From the NCBI GenBank assembly GCA_052034585.1, contig JBPOIJ010000035.1, forward strand, positions 62,001 to 126,000: a stretch of DNA of 64,000 nt, written 5' to 3'. The stretch comes from Xiheimicrobium sp052034585. GTDB lineage: Bacteria > Myxococcota > Myxococcia > Myxococcales > Myxococcaceae. Below are positions 1 to 7,614 of this stretch, in pieces (the stretch's first letter is position 1; each line of letters begins with the position of its first letter). The position numbers and the translations under genes are program-made. The notes under the pieces are model-generated. The model was not told the origin of the DNA, did no database searches, and was given only the letters and a program-made list of their open reading frames with translations.

Positions 1-579
1 TACGTCGACTTCGAGGCGACCGAGGCGATCCCCGAGTTCGATCTCCAGCGCTCGCCAGCAGCCTTCGACTACGGCGTCTTGGCCGAGACGATTCGCACCT
101 GGCCTGGCGCGCGTCGCTCGGCGAACCCTGGCGCCTCGATGGCCGCGATCGGGGCGAAGGCCGAGTGGCTCACCGCCGAGCACCCGCTCGACTACGGGTA
201 CGGGCCCGGCTCTCCGCTCGCGAAGTTGGTCGAGCTCGACGGCGCGGTGGCGCTCCTCGGGTCCGACCTCGATCAGGTGACGTTGCTTCACTACGCTGAG
301 CACCTCGCGCAGCTGCCCAACAAGCGCGTCGTGCGCAGCACCTTCCGGCTCGGCGGCGTCGAGCGCACCATCGAAGAGTTCGACACCTCGGACGGCATCG
401 TCGCTGGCGTGCCCGAGCGCCTCTTCGCCACCATCACCACTGGCTTCATCGCCACCGGCCAGGCCAACACGGCGGTCGTCGGTGGCGCGCTCTGTCGACT
501 CCTGCCCGCGCGGCCGTTCGTGCGGTTTGGCGTCGCGACCCTCGAGCGCATGTTCGGGGCCCCTCAGGAGCTCGAGTGA
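1..579 (+). CDS. AAC(3)-family N-acetyltransferase (3' part)
   Basis: Partial gene: the frame is open from the first base, so the N-terminus lies outside the window. The 192 visible codons match the C-terminal half of the aminoglycoside N3-acetyltransferase family, which uses acetyl-CoA to acetylate the 3-amino group of deoxystreptamine antibiotics or related amines. Recognisable blocks are GVLAETIRTWPGARRS, HPLDYGYGPGSPLAKL and LDGAVALLGSDLDQVT. Chromosomal members of this family often have no proven antibiotic substrate, so resistance should not be assumed. The stop codon overlaps the GTG start of the next gene by four bases, which suggests co-transcription with the CarH-like regulator. Confidence 0.85.
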   Translation, partial: YVDFEATEAIPEFDLQRSPAAFDYGVLAETIRTWPGARRSANPGASMAAIGAKAEWLTAEHPLDYGYGPGSPLAKLVELDGAVALLGSDLDQVTLLHYAEHLAQLPNKRVVRSTFRLGGVERTIEEFDTSDGIVAGVPERLFATITTGFIATGQANTAVVGGALCRLLPARPFVRFGVATLERMFGAPQELE

Positions 580-1460
580 CCGAGAAGAGGTATCGCATCG
601 CTGCAGCTGCGGAGCTGACCGGGCTCTCCGAGGGCCTCTTGCGCGCGTGGGAGCGTCGCTACCGCGTGCTCGTGCCAACCCGCACCGCTGGTGGCTATCG
701 GGCCTACTCGGAGGCCGAGCTCGAGGTGCTCCGCGCGCTGAAGAAGCTGACCGACCGAGGGGTGCCGATCTCCGAGGCCGTGCGGCAACTCCCTGCCATC
801 AAGCGCAGCGTGCGCGAGCGCGTCGGTGGGACCGCTCCGTCGCCCGAGCAGGTGGCCAAGTGGACTCGCGCGGTGCTCGTCGCGGCAGAGCGGCTCGATC
901 AACACGCGGTCGCGCGAGTGCTCGATGACGCCAGCCGCGGCACCGACGCCGTCTCACTCTTCGAGAGCCTCCTCGCCCCACTCGAGCGCGAGGTCGGTGA
1001 GCGTTGGCACGCGGGCACCTTGTCGGTCGCCGAAGAGCACCTCGTGACGGGGGCGGTGCGTGAGTTGGTGATGAGCCTCCTCCAGCGCGCGCCACGCCGA
1101 TCGAAGCGCCACGTCGTCTGCGCCTGCTTCCCCGACGAACAGCACGAGCTGGGCCTGATGGGCGCCGCGCTGCGCTTTCGACATCATGGCTGGCGGGTCA
1201 CCTTCCTCGGGGCGCTCACCCCGCCGGAGCACCTCGGCAAGGTCGTGCGCGTCACTCGGCCCGAGCTGATCGCCCTCAGCGCGGTGTCGGATCCCGGAGA
1301 GCAGGCCTTCGCGCGCACCCTCGGCGCGTTGGTGGCGGAGCGGGGAAGGGCGCTCGTCGTGGTGGGAGGCCGCGCGGCGGAGCGCTACCCAAAGCTCGTC
1401 GAGAAGGCAGGGGCGAGGCTGGTCGTCGGCGAGGCGCAGTGGGCCGAGCTGCTCGGGTGA
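576..1460 (+). CDS. CarH/LitR-like MerR regulator with B12-binding domain
   Basis: A 294-residue regulator with an N-terminal MerR winged helix (about residues 5-75; RIAAAAELTGLSEGLLRAWE, then RRY and GGYRAYSEAE), a four-helix cobalamin-capping bundle and a C-terminal Rossmann-like B12 domain. Residues that hold adenosylcobalamin in CarH are present: W144 followed at +10/+11 by E154-H155 and H190 in the DEQHELGL motif. By family, such proteins bind DNA as B12-loaded tetramers in the dark and let go in light, often to control carotenoid genes. No carotenoid operon adjoins it here; a CrtI-like oxidoreductase lies 8 kb away. It starts with GTG inside the stop of the acetyltransferase gene and ends three bases from a convergent gene. 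Confidence 0.88.
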   Translation: MTEKRYRIAAAAELTGLSEGLLRAWERRYRVLVPTRTAGGYRAYSEAELEVLRALKKLTDRGVPISEAVRQLPAIKRSVRERVGGTAPSPEQVAKWTRAVLVAAERLDQHAVARVLDDASRGTDAVSLFESLLAPLEREVGERWHAGTLSVAEEHLVTGAVRELVMSLLQRAPRRSKRHVVCACFPDEQHELGLMGAALRFRHHGWRVTFLGALTPPEHLGKVVRVTRPELIALSAVSDPGEQAFARTLGALVAERGRALVVVGGRAAERYPKLVEKAGARLVVGEAQWAELLG

Positions 1461-1463
1461 GCG

Positions 1464-1871
1464 TCACAGGCAGGTGAGGCCGCCGTCTCCACTGACGCAG
1501 CGGGTCTGCACGCCGGCGTTCATCGGACAGCGGAACTCGGTGATCAACACGCCCGCGTCGCTGCAGCGGAGAATCTGAAGGCCCGCGTCTGGCTCGCAGC
1601 GCACGCGGCCTGGGTTCTGACAGCGATCGCCCAGGGAGTTCCCCGAGGTGTCGCACCTCACCGAGGCTCCGTCGATGCGACACGCCTCGGGGCCCTTGCA
1701 GTCGCTCGCGATGACCCACACCAGGTTCACGCACTGGAGCAGCCGGGTGCTCGACTCGCAGACGCCGACGTTTTCCTCGGGGCACTTCGCGCCGACGGTT
1801 GGGGTATCGGTCTTGACGGGGCCGCAGGTGACGAGGACCAACGAGGTCAGCAGAGTCGTGAGGCGCGACAT
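1464..1871 (-). CDS. Small Cys-rich lipoprotein, function unknown
   Basis: A 135-residue protein with a signal peptide ending in a lipobox (LVTC, acylated Cys about residue 16), followed by a Cys-rich domain with paired cysteines (KCPEENVGVC, QCVNL, DCKGPEAC, RCDTSG, RCEPDAG). It is probably anchored in the outer membrane or inner leaflet of the envelope. I do not recognise a named domain. The composition resembles the many short Cys-rich lipoproteins of myxobacteria, and the same Cys-spacing style appears in the large repeat lipoproteins further along. It is transcribed divergently from the aromatic operon, with about 90 bases between them that contain a perfect inverted repeat. Confidence 0.75.
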   Translation of the reverse strand: MSRLTTLLTSLVLVTCGPVKTDTPTVGAKCPEENVGVCESSTRLLQCVNLVWVIASDCKGPEACRIDGASVRCDTSGNSLGDRCQNPGRVRCEPDAGLQILRCSDAGVLITEFRCPMNAGVQTRCVSGDGGLTCL

Positions 1872-1878
1872 GGCTCGA

Positions 1879-1899
1879 CGCTACTTCACTTGAGTAGCG
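1879..1899. promoter_or_regulatory. Inverted repeat between lipoprotein gene and aro operon
   Basis: A perfect 7-base inverted repeat, CGCTACT and AGTAGCG, separated by seven bases. It lies 8 bases upstream of the lipoprotein start and about 65 bases upstream of the aro operon start. The position suits an operator for one or both divergent genes, or a leader hairpin. No regulator is assigned. Confidence 0.4.
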
Positions 1900-1964
1900 A
1901 CGGCGCGCTCCGGAAGCGCCTCGTTTTCACGGTCACTCGACGGGCAGGTTGCTACCGTGCGCGC

Positions 1965-3719
1965 GTGGAGTGCCTGCAGCACATCGACCCGCGACTTCGT
2001 GCTGCCCTCGAGGCCGAGCTCGCCCGCCGCGCCGCCGAGGCGATCGATGGAGTGCCTCGTGGCGTCACCCTCGTGCTCGCAGGGCACCGCGCCGCAGGGA
2101 AGTCGAGCCTGCTTCCGTTCTTCGCGAACGCACTGGGACGAACCGCGATCGATCTCGACGCCCAGCTCGAGCGCACCAGCGGACGGAGCCTGCGGGAGTG
2201 GGTCCGGTCCGACGAGGCGTCGTTTCGCGCCGCCGAACGAGCGAGCTTTGCCGAGCTGCCTCCTGGCGCCGTCGTCGCCGTCGGCGGCGGGTTCCTCTCG
2301 CATCACGGCGCGCTGCTTCGCGGCCACCTCACCGTGCTCGTGCCGGTCACCTTCGAGACCTACTGCGAGCGATTGCTCACCGACGCGAGCCGGCCCCGCC
2401 TGCGGCCCGAACTCACCGTCGAGGAGGAGCTGCGCGTCGTCTTCACCGAGCGGGAAGCGGCGCATCGACGCGTTCCCACCGTCGGCCTCGTGGAGGCGCT
2501 GCTCGCCGCGAAGCGCGCTCGTGCGCGGCGTGTCGTCACCTTGCCGCCTGGGCAAGCGCCGCTCGAGTTCGCTCGCCGTGCGCGCATCGCCGGAGCCGAC
2601 CTGCTCGAGCTGCGGACGGATCTTCACGATCGCGTGGACGTCGCTGGCCTCTCGGCGGTGATGCCCTTGTTGGTCGCCGAGCGGGGACGCCGAGCCCCAC
2701 CCGAGTGGAGAAGCGTCGCCTCGCTCCTCGACACCGCCGACGGTGGGCTGTCGTCGCATCACGCCGAGGCGCCGATGACGACGAACGACGCGCTCACCTT
2801 CTGGCGCGACGTTCCTCCGGGGGTGTCGATCAAGCACGTCGAGCCGCTCGGTGCGCTGACGACCGCGAAGCGCCTCTTCGAGACCCAGGCGGCGCTGATC
2901 GAGCGTCACGGCGCCGATCGAGTCACCGTGCTCGCGACTGGACCGCTCGCGACGGCCTTTCGCGCCGTGCTCGCCGAACGCAACGCCCTCGACTTCCTCG
3001 CGCTCGACGCCTCGTGGACCGCCGCGCCGGGCCAACGACTTCTCTCCGATGCCCTTCGCGCTCACCGCTTCGCGACCGACGAGCAGCGTCTGGCGATCAT
3101 CGGCGCGCCGGTCGCCCACTCGCGCAGTCCGCGAATTCACCGCCAGCCGTTCGATCGGCTCGAGCTCGGAGCGGACGTCGATCTCGACGCGTTCCTCGCT
3201 GCGGTTCGACCGTTCTATCGAGGCTTCGCGGTCACTGCGCCGCTCAAGAAGGCGGCCGCACGTGCGTCCGGCTCGTCACTCGCGGCGCTCAACACGTTGA
3301 TTCGGAGAGACGGCCAGTTCCTCGGAGAGGACTCCGATCGAGCAGGCGCGCTGGCCTGTCTGACGGCGCTGGTACATCGCACGAGCGCTCGGCTCGTCAC
3401 GGTGCTCGGAGACGGTGGCGTCGTCGCAGCGCTCCGAGACGCATCGACGAAGCTGGGCGTCACGCTCGAGGTTCGCCGCCACGCCGAGCTGACCGGCCCG
3501 ATCTCGGGCGCGGTGGTCTGGACCTGGCCCGCGTCCGTCGCGCCACCAGCCTCACTCCGCTTCGATGGGGCCACGGTGGCAGTCATCGCCTACGGCCAGC
3601 CCGCGCTGACGATCGCTCGGCACATCGGAGAACGCGGTGGAACTCCGCTTCGACTCGGGCCACGGTGGTTCGTCGCGCAGGCCCGCGAACAACGGAGGCT
3701 CTGGGAGACCTCGACATGA
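1965..3719 (+). CDS. Trifunctional shikimate kinase / type I dehydroquinase / shikimate dehydrogenase fusion
   Basis: A 584-residue fusion of three shikimate-pathway enzymes. Residues about 30-190 are shikimate kinase (P-loop GHRAAGKSS, later VAVGGGFLS). About 195-375 resemble type I 3-dehydroquinate dehydratase: ELRTDLH, the catalytic-His region SSHHAEAP, the Schiff-base Lys region VSIKHVEPLG and the Arg region TGPLATAFR. About 375-584 are shikimate dehydrogenase: IIGAPVAHSRSPRIH, the catalytic Lys in AVTAPLKK, Asp in GEDSDRAG, nucleotide-binding VTVLGDGGV and the C-terminal FVAQAREQRRLW. The dehydroquinase part is divergent, so its activity is the least certain. The GTG at 1965 is preferred over an upstream TTG. 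The stop overlaps aroC (ATGA). The domain order equals the C-terminal half of the fungal AROM protein. Confidence 0.85.
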   Translation: MECLQHIDPRLRAALEAELARRAAEAIDGVPRGVTLVLAGHRAAGKSSLLPFFANALGRTAIDLDAQLERTSGRSLREWVRSDEASFRAAERASFAELPPGAVVAVGGGFLSHHGALLRGHLTVLVPVTFETYCERLLTDASRPRLRPELTVEEELRVVFTEREAAHRRVPTVGLVEALLAAKRARARRVVTLPPGQAPLEFARRARIAGADLLELRTDLHDRVDVAGLSAVMPLLVAERGRRAPPEWRSVASLLDTADGGLSSHHAEAPMTTNDALTFWRDVPPGVSIKHVEPLGALTTAKRLFETQAALIERHGADRVTVLATGPLATAFRAVLAERNALDFLALDASWTAAPGQRLLSDALRAHRFATDEQRLAIIGAPVAHSRSPRIHRQPFDRLELGADVDLDAFLAAVRPFYRGFAVTAPLKKAAARASGSSLAALNTLIRRDGQFLGEDSDRAGALACLTALVHRTSARLVTVLGDGGVVAALRDASTKLGVTLEVRRHAELTGPISGAVVWTWPASVAPPASLRFDGATVAVIAYGQPALTIARHIGERGGTPLRLGPRWFVAQAREQRRLWETST

Positions 3720-4747
3720 ACACCTTCGGAGCCCTCTTTCGGCTCACCACCTTCGGAGAGAGCCACGGCCCCGCGATGGGCGCAGTGATCGACGGGTGCC
3801 CCGCAGGCGTCGCCCTGACTCGCGAAGACGTGCAGCGCGCCCTCGATCGCCGACGGCCCGGGCAATCGGAGCTCACGACTTCGCGAAACGAGGCCGATCA
3901 GGTCGAGCTGCTCTCGGGACTCTACGAAGGCAAGACGCTCGGGACGCCAATCGCCGCCATCGTGCGCAACACCGACGCGCGCAGTCAGGACTATCAGCAG
4001 CTCGCGAAGGTCGATCGCCCCGGCCACGCCGATGCGGTCTGGCGCGAGCGCTTCAAGCACCGGGATCCTCGCGGAGGTGGACGCACGAGCGGGCGGGAGA
4101 CGCTCAGCCGGGTGATCGGCGGCGCCGTCGCCGACGCGCTCCTCGCCCGAGAGCTGCCCTCGTTGTCGATCGTCGCGCACGTCTCGCGAGTCGGGCCGCT
4201 GTCGGCTCAGCCGCCTTCGCCGCTCACTCGTCAGCTCGTCGACGCGCACCCGACCCGCTGTGCCGATCCGTCGGTGGCGCCCAAGATCGCCGAGGCCATC
4301 AGTGACGCGAAGGCGTCGGGCGATTCGTTGGGAGGGATGATCACGGTCGCCATCTCCGGTGCACCCGTTGGGCTCGGGGAACCGGTGTTCGGGAAGCTCA
4401 AGGCCCGGCTCGCCGATGCGTTCGCAGGCGTCGGCGCCGTGACGGGGGTGCTCTGGGGCCCGCCTGAGCTCGCCTCACGACTCGAATTGCGCGGCTCGGC
4501 GTTTCACGCGCTCTCCGACGATGGGCTGCCCAGCGAGGTCTACGGCGGCATTCAGGGCGGACTCACCAACGGCGCGCCGGTGATCGCTCACGTCTTGTTC
4601 AAGCCGCCCGCCACGCTCGCCGAGCACGCGAAGGCCGGGCGACACGACCCGTGCATTCTTCCCCGCGCGGTGCCGGTCATCGAGGCGATGGCGTCGCTCG
4701 TGTTCGCCGATCTCTGGCTGTCCTTCCTCGCGAGGCCGCACCGATGA
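3716..4747 (+). CDS. aroC: Chorismate synthase
   Basis: A 343-residue protein of typical family length that converts 5-enolpyruvylshikimate 3-phosphate to chorismate with reduced FMN, the last common step to Phe, Tyr, Trp and folate precursors. Signatures visible: TFGESHGPAMGAVIDGCP near the N-terminus, RDPRGGGRTSGRETLSRV, GDSLGGMITV and GGIQGGLTNGAPV. Both ends overlap neighbours by four bases (ATGA with the upstream trifunctional gene and with aroB downstream), so it is almost certainly translated from the same message. Confidence 0.97.
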   Translation: MNTFGALFRLTTFGESHGPAMGAVIDGCPAGVALTREDVQRALDRRRPGQSELTTSRNEADQVELLSGLYEGKTLGTPIAAIVRNTDARSQDYQQLAKVDRPGHADAVWRERFKHRDPRGGGRTSGRETLSRVIGGAVADALLARELPSLSIVAHVSRVGPLSAQPPSPLTRQLVDAHPTRCADPSVAPKIAEAISDAKASGDSLGGMITVAISGAPVGLGEPVFGKLKARLADAFAGVGAVTGVLWGPPELASRLELRGSAFHALSDDGLPSEVYGGIQGGLTNGAPVIAHVLFKPPATLAEHAKAGRHDPCILPRAVPVIEAMASLVFADLWLSFLARPHR

Positions 4748-5862
4748 CCACCAAGACGCCTCCAGGGTCGATCGTTCCGACGCGTGAGCGGGCAGGGCGG
4801 TTCGCTCGGCTCGCCAGCCTTCTGCCGGCTGATGCGATCGTCTTCGCCGATCCGCGCGTGCTCCGGCTTCATGCAACCGTGCGCCGGGCGCTCGGCCGTC
4901 GACGCATCGTGACCCTCGCCGCGGGCGAACCGACCAAGTCACTCGCGACCCTCGAGCGGCTCGCGAAGGTGCTCCATGGCGTTCCTCGCTCGGCGACCTT
5001 CGTCGTTCTCGGCGGCGGCACGCTCGGCGACGCGGTGACGGTGCTCGCCCATCTCCACAAGCGAGGGGTTCGGCTCGTTCAGGTGCCCACGACGCTGCTC
5101 GCGGCGGTCGACAGCTCCATCGGTGGCAAGGGCGCGGTGAACGCGGGGGGCGTGAAGAACGTGTTGGGCGTCTTCCACGGCGCGACCGACACGCTCCTCT
5201 GCCCGGAGTTCTTCGAGACCCTGACCGAAGCGCAGCGCCGCGAGGGCCGGCTCGAGGCGTGGAAGATGGTGGTTGCGCTCGACGCGGCGACGGCGCGCAG
5301 GTGGATGAAGCGGTCTCCCGACGACGTCGCGCTCCTCCGCGAAGCCCGATCGCTCAAGGAAGCGGTGGTGCGGATCGATCCGTACGAGACCGCGGGCGTC
5401 CGCGTGGTGCTCAACTTCGGCCACACCTTCGGGCACGTCCTCGAGAGCGTGAGCGGGTTCAAGCTGCGACATGGAGAAGCGGTCGGTCTCGGCATGCTCT
5501 GTGCGCTCGACGTCGGGGAAGCGATGGGCGTCACGCCGCGTGGAGTCGCTGCCGCGATCGAGCGCGCGCTCCCGAACCCGCCCAACGCCAGGAAGGTGCT
5601 CGCGCGGTGGGTTCGCGCCATGAAGGTGTCCGCCGTCGAACGGCTCCTCGCCGCAGACAAGAAGAACGAAGCGGGCCTGCGGATGGTCCTGCTCGAAGAA
5701 CTCGGTCGATGGCGGCTGAGCAGCGTGCCCGCGTCGGTGTGGAAGCGCTGCTGGGCGCAGTGGAGTCGAGGCGAGACCGGCGCCTCAACGCTCTCAGCGC
5801 GCCGTCACCCGCGCGCGTCACCATTCGTCGAGGTCTCCACTGCCGGCCCGCGTGCGCCGTAG
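4744..5862 (+). CDS. aroB: 3-Dehydroquinate synthase
   Basis: A 372-residue cytosolic enzyme forming 3-dehydroquinate from DAHP, using NAD and a divalent metal. Key motifs are GGGTLGDAVT (NAD site), VPTTLLAAVDSSIGGKGAVN with the catalytic Lys, the first metal ligand in EAWKM, and the two metal His in NFGHTFGHVLE and RHGEAVGLGM. The ATG at 4744 overlaps the aroC stop, which makes it the clear start although the frame extends further upstream. The last roughly 30 residues, rich in Ser, Arg and Pro, look like an unstructured extension. A GH43 gene follows after only nine bases. Confidence 0.95.
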   Translation: MTTKTPPGSIVPTRERAGRFARLASLLPADAIVFADPRVLRLHATVRRALGRRRIVTLAAGEPTKSLATLERLAKVLHGVPRSATFVVLGGGTLGDAVTVLAHLHKRGVRLVQVPTTLLAAVDSSIGGKGAVNAGGVKNVLGVFHGATDTLLCPEFFETLTEAQRREGRLEAWKMVVALDAATARRWMKRSPDDVALLREARSLKEAVVRIDPYETAGVRVVLNFGHTFGHVLESVSGFKLRHGEAVGLGMLCALDVGEAMGVTPRGVAAAIERALPNPPNARKVLARWVRAMKVSAVERLLAADKKNEAGLRMVLLEELGRWRLSSVPASVWKRCWAQWSRGETGASTLSARRHPRASPFVEVSTAGPRAP

Positions 5863-5871
5863 AAGCTGCTC

Positions 5872-7566
5872 ATGAAGCGGAACTTCGGCCTCGTTGCGGC
5901 CTTCGTGAGTGCGTGCAGTCCGGTCGTCTCGACTGAAGACGGTGGGAGTTCGATGAGCGCGGGTGGGGCGTCGGCAGGCGGCGCGGCGATCAGCGGAGGT
6001 TCTGCGAGTGGCTCGGGTGGATCCGCCTCCGGTGGCTTGGCGAGTGGTGGATCAGCGAGTGGTGGATCAGCGAGTGGTGGATCGGCGAGTGGTGGCTCGG
6101 CGAGTGGCGGATCCACGAGTGGCGGATCGGCGAGTGGCGGATCCGCGAGTGGTGGCTCGACGGGCGGCGGATCAACGAGTGGCGGGTCGACAAGCGGTGG
6201 ATCGACCGCTGGCGGCGCGAGCGCAGGAGGCACTGCGAGCCCGTGCGTGACGCGAATCACCTACGGCGCGGCGTGGCTGCGCCCTCCCAACCACCCCTCC
6301 GACTTCGACGAGGTGAACGGAGTCGTCACCTGGGACGGCGCCTGCACCCAGGACAGCGCGGGCAACTCGGTCGCGCAGCTTAGCAATGGCTGGAGGCCCT
6401 TCTTCTCGGGCCGAAGCGGCTGCGTGATCGCCTTCGATCAACGCGGCACCTGCCCGAGCGCGCCTCCGCCGCGTTGCTCCACCCGCATCGGCTATGGCGA
6501 CACCTGGCTCCGAGCGCCCAATCACCCGAACGACTTCGACGACGTCTCCGACGCAGTCACTTGGGACGGGGTGTGTCGAGGCGCCACTGCGCAGCTCAGC
6601 AACGGCTGGACACCGACCTTCAACGCCACGGGCGCGTGCGAACTCTCGCTTCGCTACTCGCAGTGCGGTGGCCTCTACGCGAACCCGGTGGTCCCGGTGG
6701 ACTGCCCCGATCCCGGCGTGCTCGTCGACGGCACGACGTACTTCATGGCCTGCACTGGCGGCGGTGCGAGCAAGTACCCGCTCCGGCGCTCGACCGACCT
6801 CGTGACCTGGACCGCCATCGGTCACGTGCTCTCGAGCAACGACCTCCCGCCGTGGGCCGCGAGCGACTTCTGGGCGCCCGAGCTCCACAAGATCGGCTCG
6901 ACCTACGTCGCCTACTTCAGCGCTCGCCACACCAACGGCCTCTTCGCCATCGGTGCCGCGACCGCCTCCAACGCGGCCGGGCCCTACACGCCGCAACCGC
7001 AGCCACTGCTTCAGACCGGCAGCCCAGGCGTCATCGACGCGCACTTCTTCCGGGCACCGAACGGCGACAACTATCTCCTCTGGAAACCCGATGGGAACGC
7101 GATCGGCCAGCCCACGCCGATTCGAATTCAGCGGCTGTCGACCGATGGGCTCACTCTGCAGGGAAGCGCCACGACGCTCCTCACCAACACGCTCCCGTGG
7201 GAGGGCAACGTCATCGAAGGGCCGTGGATGATCTTCGAGGGCGGCTCCTACTACCTCTTCTATTCCGCCAACGGCTACGCCTCGACCGCGTACGCAATCG
7301 GCGTCGCGCGCGCGACCTCACCAACGGGTCCGTTCACGAAGCACGGAGCGCCGATCCTCGTCACGCGCGGCGCCTGGGCTGGCCCCGGTCATGGCTCGGT
7401 GGTTCGCGGGCCGAGCGGCGCGTGGGTTCACGTCTTCCATGCGTGGCACGCAGGACAGGTCGGTCAGCCGCCGGGTCGGGTGGTGTTGGTCGATCGTGTC
7501 GGCTTCGACAACGGCTGGCCCACCATGCTCGCGTCGCCCTCGCAGGGCTCGCAGCCGCTCCCGTGA
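5872..7566 (+). CDS. Secreted GH43-like glycoside hydrolase lipoprotein
   Basis: A 564-residue lipoprotein (lipobox ending at C15), with a Gly/Ser linker of 12 pentapeptide units (mostly ASGGS), then two copies of a roughly 65-residue Cys-bordered module (TYGAAWLRPPNHPSDFDEV and GYGDTWLRAPNHPNDFDDV), then a C-terminal five-bladed propeller of family GH43. The three expected acidic residues are visible: D280 in CPDPGVL, D389 in VIDAHFF and E449 in VIEGPWM. The family cleaves arabinan, xylan and related plant polysaccharides; the substrate here is unknown. The paired modules may bind sugar or surface. It is oddly placed between aroB and aroA, nine bases after aroB and in the same direction, although its product is exported. 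Confidence 0.82.
   Translation: MKRNFGLVAAFVSACSPVVSTEDGGSSMSAGGASAGGAAISGGSASGSGGSASGGLASGGSASGGSASGGSASGGSASGGSTSGGSASGGSASGGSTGGGSTSGGSTSGGSTAGGASAGGTASPCVTRITYGAAWLRPPNHPSDFDEVNGVVTWDGACTQDSAGNSVAQLSNGWRPFFSGRSGCVIAFDQRGTCPSAPPPRCSTRIGYGDTWLRAPNHPNDFDDVSDAVTWDGVCRGATAQLSNGWTPTFNATGACELSLRYSQCGGLYANPVVPVDCPDPGVLVDGTTYFMACTGGGASKYPLRRSTDLVTWTAIGHVLSSNDLPPWAASDFWAPELHKIGSTYVAYFSARHTNGLFAIGAATASNAAGPYTPQPQPLLQTGSPGVIDAHFFRAPNGDNYLLWKPDGNAIGQPTPIRIQRLSTDGLTLQGSATTLLTNTLPWEGNVIEGPWMIFEGGSYYLFYSANGYASTAYAIGVARATSPTGPFTKHGAPILVTRGAWAGPGHGSVVRGPSGAWVHVFHAWHAGQVGQPPGRVVLVDRVGFDNGWPTMLASPSQGSQPLP
6025..6204 (+). repeat. 12 x 15-base tandem repeat coding for a Gly/Ser linker
   Basis: Twelve consecutive 15-base units with consensus GCGAGTGGTGGATCA encode mostly ASGGS or TSGGS in the linker of the GH43 lipoprotein. 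Several neighbouring units are identical, so the array could change length by slippage without shifting frame. Confidence 0.9.
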
Positions 7567-7614
7567 TTGAAACGCTTGCCCGGGAGTGACGAGTGCGGCG
7601 ACGCTGCGCTCGCC

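Noticed and set aside
576..1460. CarH-like regulator as direct controller of the CrtI-like oxidoreductase at 8.8 kb
   Set aside because: They are in separate transcripts 7 kb apart and no shared operator was seen.
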